Assembly: GCA_018221175.1 (NCBI GenBank) | Contig: JAAOYE010000084.1 | Span: forward strand, 1-14,733 | Length of the DNA: 14,733 nucleotides | Reading direction: 5' to 3' | Source: Candidatus Woesearchaeota archaeon | GTDB taxonomy: Archaea > Nanobdellota > Nanobdellia > Woesearchaeales > BM511 | Part shown: in pieces, positions 6,117-12,737 of the stretch | Numbering within the stretch: the stretch's first letter is position 1 | Layout of the letters: every line of letters starts with the position of its first letter | The notes under the pieces: generated by a model | What the model was told of the DNA's origin: nothing | Database searches by the model: none | What the model saw: the letters and a program-made list of their open reading frames with translations, nothing else | Made by a program: the position numbers and the translations under genes

Positions 6117-6716
6117 ATGAGCAAAGATAATATTGACAAAACATACCAGGCAATTGAAATAGCAAAAGCCACAGGCAAAATCAAAAAAGGAACAAACGAA
6201 GTGACAAAAGCAATTGAAAGAGGAGAAGCAAAACTAGTTGCAATCGCAAACGATGTAAACCCAAAAGAGATTGTTATGCACCTGCCAATTTTATGCCAGG
6301 AAAAAGGTGTTTTGTGCATCGAAGTTGGTTCAAGACAAGACCTTGGAGCAGCAGCAGGCCTTCCGATTTCTGCTGTATCAGTCGCAGTGACAAACGAAGG
6401 CGAAGCAAAAGACCTGATAAAAGAGCTTTCAAAAAGCGCACAAAGCAGTGAAGCTGCCAGTGAAAATAAACCGGAAAAAGAAGAAGCAAAAGAAGATGTT
6501 TCAGTAGAAGAAAAGCTTGAGGAAAAACCGGAAGCAGAAGAACAAAAAGAAAACGCTAAAGAAGAAGCAAAAGAAGAGCCTGTCGAAGAAAAGAAAGAAG
6601 CGCCTAAAGATGAATCTAAAGAAAAAAAGCCTGCAGAAGTACAAAGCAGTGAAACTGCTGGTGAAAACAAACCGGAAAAGGAAGCTAAAAAAGAATCAAA
6701 GGAAAAGGCTAAATGA
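6117..6716 (+). CDS. rpl7ae: Ribosomal protein eL8 (L7Ae), K-turn RNA-binding protein, with charged tail
   Basis: This is a 199-residue protein. Residues 1-105 are the L7Ae fold: IKKGTNEVTKAIERGEA (the RNA-contacting helix), LVAIANDVNPKEIVMHLP, VGSRQDLGAAAG. In archaea it is a 50S subunit protein and the primary K-turn binder of box C/D and H/ACA RNPs and RNase P. The start is the ATG at 6117, preceded by GGAGG seven bases upstream; an in-frame ATG at 6033 lies in the structured leader and adds no homologous sequence. The usual protein is about 120 residues. Here a 95-residue Lys/Glu/Ala-rich, probably disordered tail is added, with two copies of QSSE(A/T)A(S/G)ENKPEKE. Its stop overlaps the eS28 start (ATGA), and the eL8-eS28-eL24-ndk order is a classic archaeal cluster. 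Confidence 0.93.
   Translation: MSKDNIDKTYQAIEIAKATGKIKKGTNEVTKAIERGEAKLVAIANDVNPKEIVMHLPILCQEKGVLCIEVGSRQDLGAAAGLPISAVSVAVTNEGEAKDLIKELSKSAQSSEAASENKPEKEEAKEDVSVEEKLEEKPEAEEQKENAKEEAKEEPVEEKKEAPKDESKEKKPAEVQSSETAGENKPEKEAKKESKEKAK
6441..6480 (+). repeat. Copy A of the 40-bp dispersed coding repeat (eL8 tail)
   Basis: This tract encodes QSSEAASENKPEK at the start of the eL8 charged tail. It shares blocks caaagcagtgaa and aaaccggaaaa with copy B in the same gene and copy C in the HIT gene at 3031. Confidence 0.65.
6642..6681 (+). repeat. Copy B of the 40-bp dispersed coding repeat (eL8 tail)
   Basis: This tract encodes QSSETAGENKPEK near the eL8 C-terminus, about 200 bases after copy A and in the same frame. 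Confidence 0.65.
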
Positions 6717-7024
6717 AAATGGCACAAGAAGAACAAAAACAAGAGCCGCAAAAAGAACAAAAAAGAGATAAAAAACAAGAAGAAAAAAAGAGCGGAGTAA
6801 GTTTTTCTCATGCAGTTCCAGCAAGAGTGGAAGAAATCGTTGGCAGAACAGGAACAAGAGGCGAAGCAATCCAGGTAAGATGCAAAATCCTTGATGGAAG
6901 AGACCAAAACAAAATCATCAGAAGAAATGTCAAAGGACCTGTCCAACTTAAAGACACACTAATGCTAAGAGAAACAGAAATAGAAGCAAGGCCTCTTACA
7001 AAAGCAGGAAAAGGTAGTATATAG
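6713..7024 (+). CDS. rps28e: Ribosomal protein eS28
   Basis: A 103-residue small-subunit protein. The conserved core starts near residue 33 (HAVPARVEEIVGRTGTRGE) and ends in the hallmark LRETEIEARPL, near the mRNA exit region of the 30S subunit. The family is usually about 70-75 residues; here a 30-residue Lys/Glu/Gln-rich extension is added at the N-terminus, echoing the eL8 tail encoded just upstream. The ATG at 6713 overlaps the eL8 stop, giving translational coupling. A second ATG at 6719 (MAQEEQ) is an equally plausible start. Confidence 0.92.
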   Translation: MKMAQEEQKQEPQKEQKRDKKQEEKKSGVSFSHAVPARVEEIVGRTGTRGEAIQVRCKILDGRDQNKIIRRNVKGPVQLKDTLMLRETEIEARPLTKAGKGSI

Positions 7025-7033
7025 GTGATTAAG

Positions 7034-7225
7034 GTGAAATGTTCATTTTGCAGAAACGAAATCGAAAAAAGCACAGGAAAAATGTATGTAAAAGCAGATG
7101 GAAAAATATTTTATTTTTGCAGCGGGAGATGTGAAAAAAACATGCTAAAACTCAAAAGAAAACCAAGGGAAACCAAGTGGACACAAGAATATCAAGATAT
7201 CAAAAAAGGAAGCGGGGTAAAATAA
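7034..7225 (+). CDS. rpl24e: Ribosomal protein eL24
   Basis: A 63-residue large-subunit zinc-finger protein. CSFC near the N-terminus and CSGRC in the middle supply the four zinc-ligand cysteines, followed by the basic NMLKLKRKPRETKW segment typical of archaeal eL24. The start is a GTG. I favour 7034, five bases after AGGTGA and giving an MKCSFC start as in relatives. A GTG at 7025, directly after the eS28 stop, would add MIK. It sits between eS28 and NDP kinase in a conserved cluster. Confidence 0.9.
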   Translation: MKCSFCRNEIEKSTGKMYVKADGKIFYFCSGRCEKNMLKLKRKPRETKWTQEYQDIKKGSGVK

Positions 7226-7226
7226 A

Positions 7227-7706
7227 ATGGTGGAACAAACATTTGTAGCACTAAAACCAGACACAGTCCAAAGAGGACTAATTGGAGAAATCCTAAAAAG
7301 ATTTGAAAACGCAGGCCTAAAAATATCAGGCCTAAAAATGAGATGGGTCACAAAAGACTTTGCAAAACAGCACTACAAATCCCATGTAAAAAAAGCGTTC
7401 TACAACGGACTTGAAAAATTCATAACAGAAGGGCCAGTAATCGCAATGGTAGTAGAAGGAGTCTGTGCAGTAGAAACAGTAAGAAAAATAGTGGGCTCAA
7501 CAGAGCCAAAAACAGCAGCCCCAGGAACAATAAGAGGAGACTTTGCACACCACTCATACAACTACACAGACAAGAAAAAAATAGCAATCAAAAACCTAAT
7601 CCATGCTTCAGAAAACAAAAAAGAAGCACAGTATGAAATCGGACTTTGGTTTACAGACGACGAAATCCATAAATACAAAACAACACACGAAAAACACACA
7701 CAATAA
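7227..7706 (+). CDS. ndk: Nucleoside diphosphate kinase
   Basis: This 159-residue cytoplasmic enzyme transfers the gamma phosphate of ATP to NDPs through a phospho-histidine. The catalytic His is H126 in NLIHASEN. Other family marks are FVALKPDTVQRGLIGEIL at the N-terminus with Lys10, and GTIRGDFA (100-107) contacting nucleotide. Length and motifs are normal. It follows eL24 with one base between stop and start. In many archaea ndk is followed by infB, but here EF-2 comes next. It would supply GTP for the elongation factors encoded beside it. Confidence 0.95.
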   Translation: MVEQTFVALKPDTVQRGLIGEILKRFENAGLKISGLKMRWVTKDFAKQHYKSHVKKAFYNGLEKFITEGPVIAMVVEGVCAVETVRKIVGSTEPKTAAPGTIRGDFAHHSYNYTDKKKIAIKNLIHASENKKEAQYEIGLWFTDDEIHKYKTTHEKHTQ

Positions 7707-7735
7707 AAATAGAAAACAAAGGAGTCGAAATAACA

Positions 7736-7786
7736 ATGACAGACAATGAAAAAAAATTTTCAAGCCTGCCATTTAAATTGGAGTAA
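7736..7786 (+). CDS. Possible 16-codon small ORF between ndk and EF-2
   Basis: An ATG at 7736 with an AAAGGAG ribosome binding site about nine bases upstream opens a 16-codon frame (MTDNEKKFSSLPFKLE) ending at 7786. EF-2 starts 14 bases later, behind its own GAGG. No homologue is recognised. It could be a real small protein, a coupling or regulatory leader peptide for EF-2, or the remnant of a gene deleted from this position. Confidence 0.3.
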   Translation: MTDNEKKFSSLPFKLE

Positions 7787-7800
7787 ATGAGGTAATATAA

Positions 7801-9972
7801 ATGGCAGAAAAGATGGTTGATAAAGTAACAAGGATAATGAAAGATTCAAAAAACATTAGAAACATCGCTATATGTGCACACATTGACCACGGAAAAACCA
7901 CATTCTCAGACAACTTGCTAGCAGGAGCAGGAATGATGTCAGAAGACCTGGCAGGAAAAGCATGCGTACTGGACTTTCACGAAGACGAACAAGAAAGAGG
8001 AATCACAATCGACTCAGCATCAGTATCCATGGTGCACGACTTCAAAGGCAATGAATTCCTAATCAACCTAATCGACACACCCGGACACGTAGACTTTGGA
8101 GGAGACGTAACAAGGGCAATGAGAGCAGTTGACGGAGCAATCGTTTTAGTATGCGCGTCAGAAGGAGTAATGCCACAAACAGAAACAGTACTCAGACAAG
8201 CTCTAAAAGAAAGAGTAAAACCAGTGCTTTTCATCAATAAAGTTGACAGGCTAATCAAAGAACTGCAGCTAACACCGCAGCAAATGCAGGAAAGATTCAT
8301 CGGCATAATCAACCACGTAAACAAGCTAATCAAAGACATCGCCCCAAAAGAATACGGCGACAAATGGCAAGTAAACGTTCAAGACGGAACAGTCGCGTTT
8401 GGCAGCGCATTTCACAACTGGGGGCTTTCAGTTCCATACATGCAGGAAAAAGGAATAACATTCAAAGACATAATAGACCCTTATCAATCAGGAGACGAAG
8501 AAAAAAGAAAAGAACTTGCAAAAAAAGCGCCAGTCCACGAAATAATGCTAGACATGGTAGTGCAGCACCTTCCAAACCCAGTAGAAGCACAGCTATACAG
8601 GATTCCAAAAATCTGGCATGGTGACATTGAATCAGAAGAAGGAAAAGCACTAAAAACATGCGACCCAAAAGGGCCATTATTCTTTGTAATCACAAAAGTA
8701 GTGGTTGACCCGCAGGCAGGAGAAATCTCGGCAGGAAGACTATTTTCAGGAACAATGAAAAAAGGCGCAGGTGTCTACCTTAACAGGATAAATCGGCCTT
8801 CAAGAATCCAGCAAATCTTTATCTACAACGGCGCAAAAAGAGAAATCGTCGACAACGTTCCGTGCGGAAACATAATTGGAGTTGCGGGAGTAAAAGCAAG
8901 ACCTGGCGAAACAGTCACATATGAACAAACAGAACCTTTTGAAGAAATCACACACATCTTTGAACCGGTCATCACAAAGGCAATAGAGGCAAAAAAGCCC
9001 TCAGACCTGCCAAAACTAATCGAGGTCCTTCGAAAAGTCCAAAAAGAAGACCCAACAATCAATATCGAAATCAACGAAGAAACAGGCGAACATCTGATGA
9101 GTGGAATGGGAGAACTTCACCTTGAAGTTATAGAAAACAGAATCAAATCAGAAAAAGGAGTAGAAGTGCAAACATCGCCGCCAATAGTGGTGTACAGAGA
9201 AACAATCACAAAACCGTCAGAGATGGGAATTGGAAAGTCACCAAACAAGCACAACCACCTGTTTTTCAAAGTCGCGCCGCTTGAAGACGCAGTGTATGAC
9301 CAAATCAAAAAAGGGGAAATTCCTGATGGAAGAGTCAAAAGAAAAGACCTGGAGTTTAGAAACAAATTTGTCGACTGTGGCTGGGATGCAAAAATGGCAG
9401 ATAATGTTAAAGATGTGTACAACGGAAACGTGCTTTTGGACCAGACAAGAGGGATAGTTTACATCGGAGAAATAATGGAGCTAGTGCTTGACATGTTTGA
9501 AGATGTTATGAGGGTTGGTCCTATTGCAGGAGAACCATGCACAAAGCTAAAAGTAAGCCTAATGGACGCAAAGCTTCACGAAGACGCAATCCACAGAGGA
9601 CCAGCACAAATGTACCCGGCAGTAAGAGAAAGTATAAGAGGGGCAATAAGCACTGCATCGCCAATGATGCTTGAGCCTATACAAACACTAAGATTTGAAG
9701 CACCAAATGAGTATATGGGTGAAATCTCAAAACTAATCTCAAATAAGAGGGGGCAGCTTCTTGACATGGACCAGCAGGGAGCATTAGTTACAGTAAATGG
9801 GAAACTCCCGGTTGCAGAGATGATTGGAATGAGCTCAGAACTACGAAGCGCGACAGGCGGACGTGGAAGCTCATCACTTGTAGATCAAACATTTGAAAGG
9901 CTGCCAGGAGAATTACAGCAAAAAATAGTCAAGCAGATAAGAGAAAGAAAAGGCCTTAAAACAGAGGACTAA
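7801..9972 (+). CDS. fusA: Translation elongation factor aEF-2
   Basis: A 723-residue GTPase that drives ribosomal translocation. Domain I carries AHIDHGKT (26-33), the switch I RGITID, the DTPGH loop and NKVD. Domains II-V follow with SGMGELHLEV in domain III. Domain IV ends in the diphthamide loop AIHRGPAQ, where His598 is the residue modified to diphthamide, so the modification pathway is expected in the organism. The C-terminus IRERKGL is typical. Near the end, ATGGRGSSSLVDQTFERLP differs slightly from the more usual QGRAxW form. The ATG at 7801 is preceded by GAGG eight bases upstream. No terminator is seen between ndk and this gene, so it is probably in the eL8 operon. Confidence 0.97.
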   Translation: MAEKMVDKVTRIMKDSKNIRNIAICAHIDHGKTTFSDNLLAGAGMMSEDLAGKACVLDFHEDEQERGITIDSASVSMVHDFKGNEFLINLIDTPGHVDFGGDVTRAMRAVDGAIVLVCASEGVMPQTETVLRQALKERVKPVLFINKVDRLIKELQLTPQQMQERFIGIINHVNKLIKDIAPKEYGDKWQVNVQDGTVAFGSAFHNWGLSVPYMQEKGITFKDIIDPYQSGDEEKRKELAKKAPVHEIMLDMVVQHLPNPVEAQLYRIPKIWHGDIESEEGKALKTCDPKGPLFFVITKVVVDPQAGEISAGRLFSGTMKKGAGVYLNRINRPSRIQQIFIYNGAKREIVDNVPCGNIIGVAGVKARPGETVTYEQTEPFEEITHIFEPVITKAIEAKKPSDLPKLIEVLRKVQKEDPTINIEINEETGEHLMSGMGELHLEVIENRIKSEKGVEVQTSPPIVVYRETITKPSEMGIGKSPNKHNHLFFKVAPLEDAVYDQIKKGEIPDGRVKRKDLEFRNKFVDCGWDAKMADNVKDVYNGNVLLDQTRGIVYIGEIMELVLDMFEDVMRVGPIAGEPCTKLKVSLMDAKLHEDAIHRGPAQMYPAVRESIRGAISTASPMMLEPIQTLRFEAPNEYMGEISKLISNKRGQLLDMDQQGALVTVNGKLPVAEMIGMSSELRSATGGRGSSSLVDQTFERLPGELQQKIVKQIRERKGLKTED

Positions 9973-10005
9973 AAACAAAGAGAATAATCAAAACATAACC
10001 TCATT

Positions 10006-10020
10006 AACATTCAGAATGTT
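10006..10020 (+). terminator. Small hairpin after EF-2
   Basis: aacatt and aatgtt form a six-base stem around cag, followed by TTAG, 34 bases after the EF-2 stop and ahead of the EF-1alpha promoter. It is a weak terminator candidate. Confidence 0.3.
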
Positions 10021-10042
10021 TTAGTCTAAAACGACCAAAACA

Positions 10043-10052
10043 TTTTTAAATA
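10043..10052 (+). promoter_or_regulatory. Box A promoter for EF-1alpha
   Basis: TTTTTAAATA follows an A/C-rich stretch (acgaccaaaac) that could be the TFB recognition element. Initiation near 10075 gives a leader of about 55 bases. The leader contains a small dyad (ttctct 10071-10076, agagaa 10086-10091) and a TGGAGG ribosome binding site about 11 bases before the ATG. Confidence 0.6.
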
Positions 10053-10130
10053 GCAGGATTTTTCGAAACCTTCTCTGTTAATATAAGAGAAATTCACTGT
10101 TTAAAACAATAGTATGGAGGAAAAAATAAA

Positions 10131-11420
10131 ATGGCATCAGACAAACCACACATAAACCTTGTGTTTATTGGTCACGTAGACCACGGTAAATCCACAAGCG
10201 TCGGAAGACTACTTTTTGACTCAGGAAACATCGATGAACAAGAAATAAGAAAACTAAAAGAAAAAGCACAGGAGCTAGGGAAAGGCGGATTTGAATTCGC
10301 ATTTGTAATGGACAACCTAAAAGAAGAAAGAGAAAGAGGAGTTACAATCGACCTTGCTCATAAAAAGTTTGAAACAGACAAATACTTCTTCACAATAATC
10401 GATGCTCCGGGGCACAAAGATTTCATTAAAAACATGATTACAGGAGCTTCACAAGCAGATGCAGCAGTACTATGCGTTGCAGCAAATGATGGTATAAACG
10501 CGCAGACAAAAGAACATGTGTTCTTGGCAAAAACACTGGGCGTTGGCCAAATCATTGTAAATGTTAACAAGATGGACATCTCAGGTGTGGACTATGCAGA
10601 AGCAAAATTTAATAGTGTAAAAGATGAAGTGACAAAACTGCTTCAATCTGTTGGGTACAAAACCGAGGATGTAGAGTTTGTAGCCGCAGCTGCGCTTAAA
10701 GGAGACAACATTGTCAAAAAATCAGACAAAATGGCATGGTATAAAGGCAAGACGCTTTTAGAAGCAATCGATACTCTAAAAGAGCCAGAAAAACCAACAA
10801 ATCTTCCACTAAGACTGCCAATTCAGGATGTATACAACATTACTGGTATTGGTGTTGTACCAGTTGGAAGAGTCGAAACAGGCGAGATGAAAATAGGAGA
10901 TAAAGTTATTGCAGTACCTGGAAGAGAAGGAAAAGGTGTTCCTGGTGAAATAAAAAGCATGGAGATGCACCACGAGCAATACCAAAAAGTTGGTCCAGGT
11001 GACAACATTGGATTTAACGTTAGAGGCTTTGGCAAAAAAGACATTGCAAGAGGAGACGTAATTGGACATGAATCAAACGTGCCAACTGTTGCAAGTGAGT
11101 TTACAGCACAAATCGTTGTTTTAAACCACCCAAGCGTTATCACAGTAGGATACACACCTGTGTTCCATATCCACACTGCACAAATTGCCTGCCAAATAAC
11201 TGCAATTGAAAAACAGCTAAACCCCACCACAGGAGAAACTGTTAAAGAAAACCCAGACTTTATCAAGAATGGGGACGCAGCTATTGTTAAGATAAAACCG
11301 GTACAGCCGTTAGTAATTGAAAAACAAAAGGAAATACCTCAAATGTCAAGGTTTGCTATTAGAGACAGTGGAGTAACAGTTGCAGCTGGTATGTGTATTG
11401 ACCTTGTCAAGAAGAAATAA
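10131..11420 (+). CDS. tuf: Translation elongation factor aEF-1alpha
   Basis: This 429-residue GTPase delivers aminoacyl-tRNA to the ribosome. GHVDHGKS (14-21) is the P-loop, followed by RGVTIDLAHKKF, DAPGHKDFIKNMITGASQAD and NKMD. The beta-barrel domains have VGRVETGEMKIGDK and the archaeal HPSVITVGYTPVFHIHTAQIACQ region (in part). The G5 segment reads AAAALKGDNI, where relatives usually have SAWxGDN, so the conserved Ser-Ala and Trp are changed; this is a mild oddity. It pairs with uS10 downstream, the usual archaeal tuf-rps10 order. Confidence 0.97.
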   Translation: MASDKPHINLVFIGHVDHGKSTSVGRLLFDSGNIDEQEIRKLKEKAQELGKGGFEFAFVMDNLKEERERGVTIDLAHKKFETDKYFFTIIDAPGHKDFIKNMITGASQADAAVLCVAANDGINAQTKEHVFLAKTLGVGQIIVNVNKMDISGVDYAEAKFNSVKDEVTKLLQSVGYKTEDVEFVAAAALKGDNIVKKSDKMAWYKGKTLLEAIDTLKEPEKPTNLPLRLPIQDVYNITGIGVVPVGRVETGEMKIGDKVIAVPGREGKGVPGEIKSMEMHHEQYQKVGPGDNIGFNVRGFGKKDIARGDVIGHESNVPTVASEFTAQIVVLNHPSVITVGYTPVFHIHTAQIACQITAIEKQLNPTTGETVKENPDFIKNGDAAIVKIKPVQPLVIEKQKEIPQMSRFAIRDSGVTVAAGMCIDLVKKK

Positions 11421-11428
11421 TTGAGTTA

Positions 11429-11451
11429 AACTTTTTTGTATTTTTTTTTAT
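11429..11451 (+). terminator. T-rich terminator after EF-1alpha
   Basis: Two closely spaced T-runs (six and nine T) lie within 31 bases of the EF-1alpha stop, without a strong hairpin, as is usual for archaeal intrinsic termination. Partial read-through into rps10 is possible. Confidence 0.5.
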
Positions 11452-11466
11452 TAATGCATGGCAACC

Positions 11467-11493
11467 TAACCGGTTATCATGGGGTAGGCCCCA
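11467..11493 (+). promoter_or_regulatory. uS10 leader with palindrome and GC hairpin
   Basis: Just upstream of uS10 lies a perfect 10-base palindrome taaccggtta (11467-11476), followed by a five-base stem tgggg (11480-11484) with cccca (11489-11493) around tagg. GC-rich structure is conspicuous in this AT-rich window. It could control uS10 translation; no ribosome binding site stronger than GAGAG precedes the ATG. Confidence 0.35.
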
Positions 11494-11511
11494 GAGTCGA
11501 AGAGAGATAAA

Positions 11512-11823
11512 ATGCAGAAAGCAAGAATAAAACTAGCAAGTACAGACATAGATAAACTAAACGAAACTTGCGAGTATATACAAGACATTGCAGACAAGAC
11601 AGGAGTAGTACTAAGGGGACCTATACACCTGCCCACAAAAAAGCTTAAAGTTACCACAAGAAAAAGCCCTTGCGGTGACGGCACAGCAACGTGGGAGCGC
11701 TATGAGATGAGAATTCATAAGCGATTAATCGATCTTGGAATTGATGAAAGGGCGCTAAGAATGGTCATGAGAGTGCCAATACCGGAAGGATTAAACATTG
11801 AGATTGAGATGTTAGACAGTTAA
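11512..11823 (+). CDS. rps10: Ribosomal protein uS10
   Basis: A 103-residue 30S head protein. MQKARIKLASTDIDKLNETC, GPIHLPTKK, and the C-terminal RVPIPEGLNIEIEML are the standard archaeal uS10 signature, and length is normal. It follows EF-1alpha as in most archaea. The final 43 bases, including the stop, are repeated 30 bases downstream with only synonymous differences. Confidence 0.96.
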   Translation: MQKARIKLASTDIDKLNETCEYIQDIADKTGVVLRGPIHLPTKKLKVTTRKSPCGDGTATWERYEMRIHKRLIDLGIDERALRMVMRVPIPEGLNIEIEMLDS

Positions 11824-11853
11824 TCCTGAGGATTTGAAAAATTCTTTTTCATC

Positions 11854-11896
11854 ACCGGAAGGATTAAACATTGAGATTGAAATGCTTGATAGTTAA
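11854..11896 (+). pseudogene. Duplicated 3' end of rps10 (gene remnant)
   Basis: This 43-base stretch repeats 11781-11823 and again encodes PEGLNIEIEMLDS plus a stop. The five base differences fall in four codons (GAG/GAA, TTA/CTT with two changes, GAC/GAT) or at synonymous positions, so the encoded peptide is identical. There is no start codon or upstream coding part. The copy is therefore a tail remnant, most simply left by recombination between two diverged rps10 alleles. The 30-base spacer contains a tgaaaa/ttttca dyad (11835-11851). Confidence 0.75.
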
Positions 11897-11920
11897 CTTA
11901 TTTTCTTTTAAACCATTAAT

Positions 11921-11929
11921 TTTTTAAAT
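11921..11929 (+). promoter_or_regulatory. Box A promoter for tRNA-Ser
   Basis: TTTTTAAAT is centred 28 bases before the tRNA 5' end, so the primary transcript would begin at or very near the mature end. Confidence 0.55.
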
Positions 11930-11952
11930 CAGACTTAATTCTAGTTTCTAAT

Positions 11953-12074
11953 GCCAGTGTCGCATAACCCGGAAGCGGTAATTGAAGATTACTTGTCTTC
12001 TCGCTGGGGAATATTGCGCCGGCCTTGAGAGCCGGTTCCTCACGGAATTCCCGGTTCAAATCCGGGCGCTGGCG
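11953..12074 (+). tRNA. tRNA-Ser(UGA) with a 40-nt insertion before the anticodon arm
   Basis: The acceptor gccagtg (11953-11959) pairs with cgctggc (12067-12073), with discriminator G and no CCA. The D arm cgc (11961-11963)/gcg (11975-11977) has the expected A14, GG and A21. The anticodon arm ccggc/gccgg encloses CTTGAGA with UGA at 12026-12028. The long variable arm ttcc/ggaa is the serine hallmark, and the T arm cccgg-ttcaaat-ccggg is intact. Between D arm and anticodon arm lie about 40 extra bases (roughly 11979-12018), which include a gaagat/gtcttc hairpin. They are probably a non-canonical intron near position 26, though I could not fit a clean bulge-helix-bulge by eye. Either of two GCG copies (11975, 12016) could close the D stem. 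Confidence 0.85.
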
Positions 12075-12082
12075 TTTTTTTT
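12075..12082 (+). terminator. T8 terminator of tRNA-Ser
   Basis: Eight consecutive T directly follow the discriminator base of tRNA-Ser. Confidence 0.7.
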
Positions 12083-12094
12083 CCCTAAACAAAC

Positions 12095-12104
12095 ATTTTA
12101 AATA
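12095..12104 (+). promoter_or_regulatory. Box A promoter for the HPF-like gene
   Basis: ATTTTAAATA lies about 42 bases before the ATG at 12142, leaving a short leader that ends in the strong GGGGGTG ribosome binding site. A five-base dyad atcat (12104-12108)/atgat (12117-12121) spans the expected transcription start. Confidence 0.45.
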
Positions 12105-12141
12105 TCATGAAACCATATGATTTGCGTATGGGGGTGATTAT

Positions 12142-12555
12142 ATGCAAAGCATATCGCCGGATTTCTTGAGTAAGTACTCTATTAGAGTTATTGGCGACTA
12201 TGACAAATTGAATTCTTTTGAAAAATATTATCTAAATGACAGGCTCTATGGTTTTTTAGAGCAAAGCGCAGATAGATGCAGCGAAGGTGTTTTAACAGCT
12301 GACATTCGTCTAAAAAAGGGTGTGCACAACAGAGGAGTATATAGGGGTGTGCCTTTAGTATATATTAAGCTAAGAATTTCATCAGACAGATGTAAGTTTG
12401 CTGTAAGCAAAGAAAACTGGGGGCTACAAGCAGCGCTTCATGATTCGCTTTCTTTAATGACAAAAAAGATTAGAAATGCAGGAAAGCAGCAAAATAATAA
12501 GAGAACAGTACCAATAGAAAACTTTGACATGAAAGATGTTAGTTTAGAGATTTAG
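12142..12555 (+). CDS. Small protein with HPF/RaiA (S30AE)-like pattern, function unproven
   Basis: This is a 137-residue soluble protein that I do not recognise with certainty. The order of predicted elements (strand IRVIGDY, a helix around FEKYYLNDRLYGFLEQ, strands LTADIRLKK, VPLVYIKLRI and KFAVSKE, then the helix AALHDSLSLMTKKIRN) is the beta-alpha-beta-beta-beta-alpha plan of ribosome hibernation factors. The segment RGVPLVYIKLRI...AALHDSLSLMTKKI resembles their core. If so, it would bind the 30S decoding centre in slow growth. Its location beside translation genes fits but proves nothing. The ATG has GGGGTG six bases upstream. Its stop overlaps the stop of a convergent membrane-protein gene by two bases. 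It could instead be an unrelated DPANN-specific protein. Confidence 0.6.
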   Translation: MQSISPDFLSKYSIRVIGDYDKLNSFEKYYLNDRLYGFLEQSADRCSEGVLTADIRLKKGVHNRGVYRGVPLVYIKLRISSDRCKFAVSKENWGLQAALHDSLSLMTKKIRNAGKQQNNKRTVPIENFDMKDVSLEI

Positions 12556-12737
12556 AATAAGGAAATTAATCTGGAAATCCCATATATTATTAGGATTATA
12601 ATAATTATAGTAAAGTAAAATTTGATATTATATTCAATAGTTTCATAAGCAGTTGGTTTTCTAATTCTTGGAAGGTCATCGTTATACCTAAACCTTCTTT
12701 TTCTAATTCTTTTGTATTTTTTATTTCTTTTTACCAT
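12552..12737 (-). CDS. Tiny single-span membrane protein, unknown function
   Basis: A 61-residue protein with a very basic N-terminus (MVKRNKKYKRIRKRRFRY), a middle segment DLPRIRKPTAYETIEYN, and a C-terminal hydrophobic helix FYFTIIIIILIIYGI. The positive-inside rule predicts the basic part in the cytoplasm. It overlaps the end of the upstream small membrane gene by 17 bases, so they are probably co-translated. Its stop is interleaved with that of the convergent gene (12553-12554 shared). No family is recognised. Confidence 0.55.
   Translation of the reverse strand: MVKRNKKYKRIRKRRFRYNDDLPRIRKPTAYETIEYNIKFYFTIIIIILIIYGISRLISLF

Noticed and set aside
5996..6946. 316-codon minus-strand open frame
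   Set aside because: It is antisense to eL8 and eS28. Its Ser/Phe-rich translation is the complement of Lys/Glu-rich coding sequence.
12001..12018. Alternative D arm of tRNA-Ser (CGC...GCG at 12002-12018)
   Set aside because: Its loop lacks A14 and A21, whereas the arm at 11961-11977 has A14, GG and A21. The insertion is therefore placed after the first D arm.
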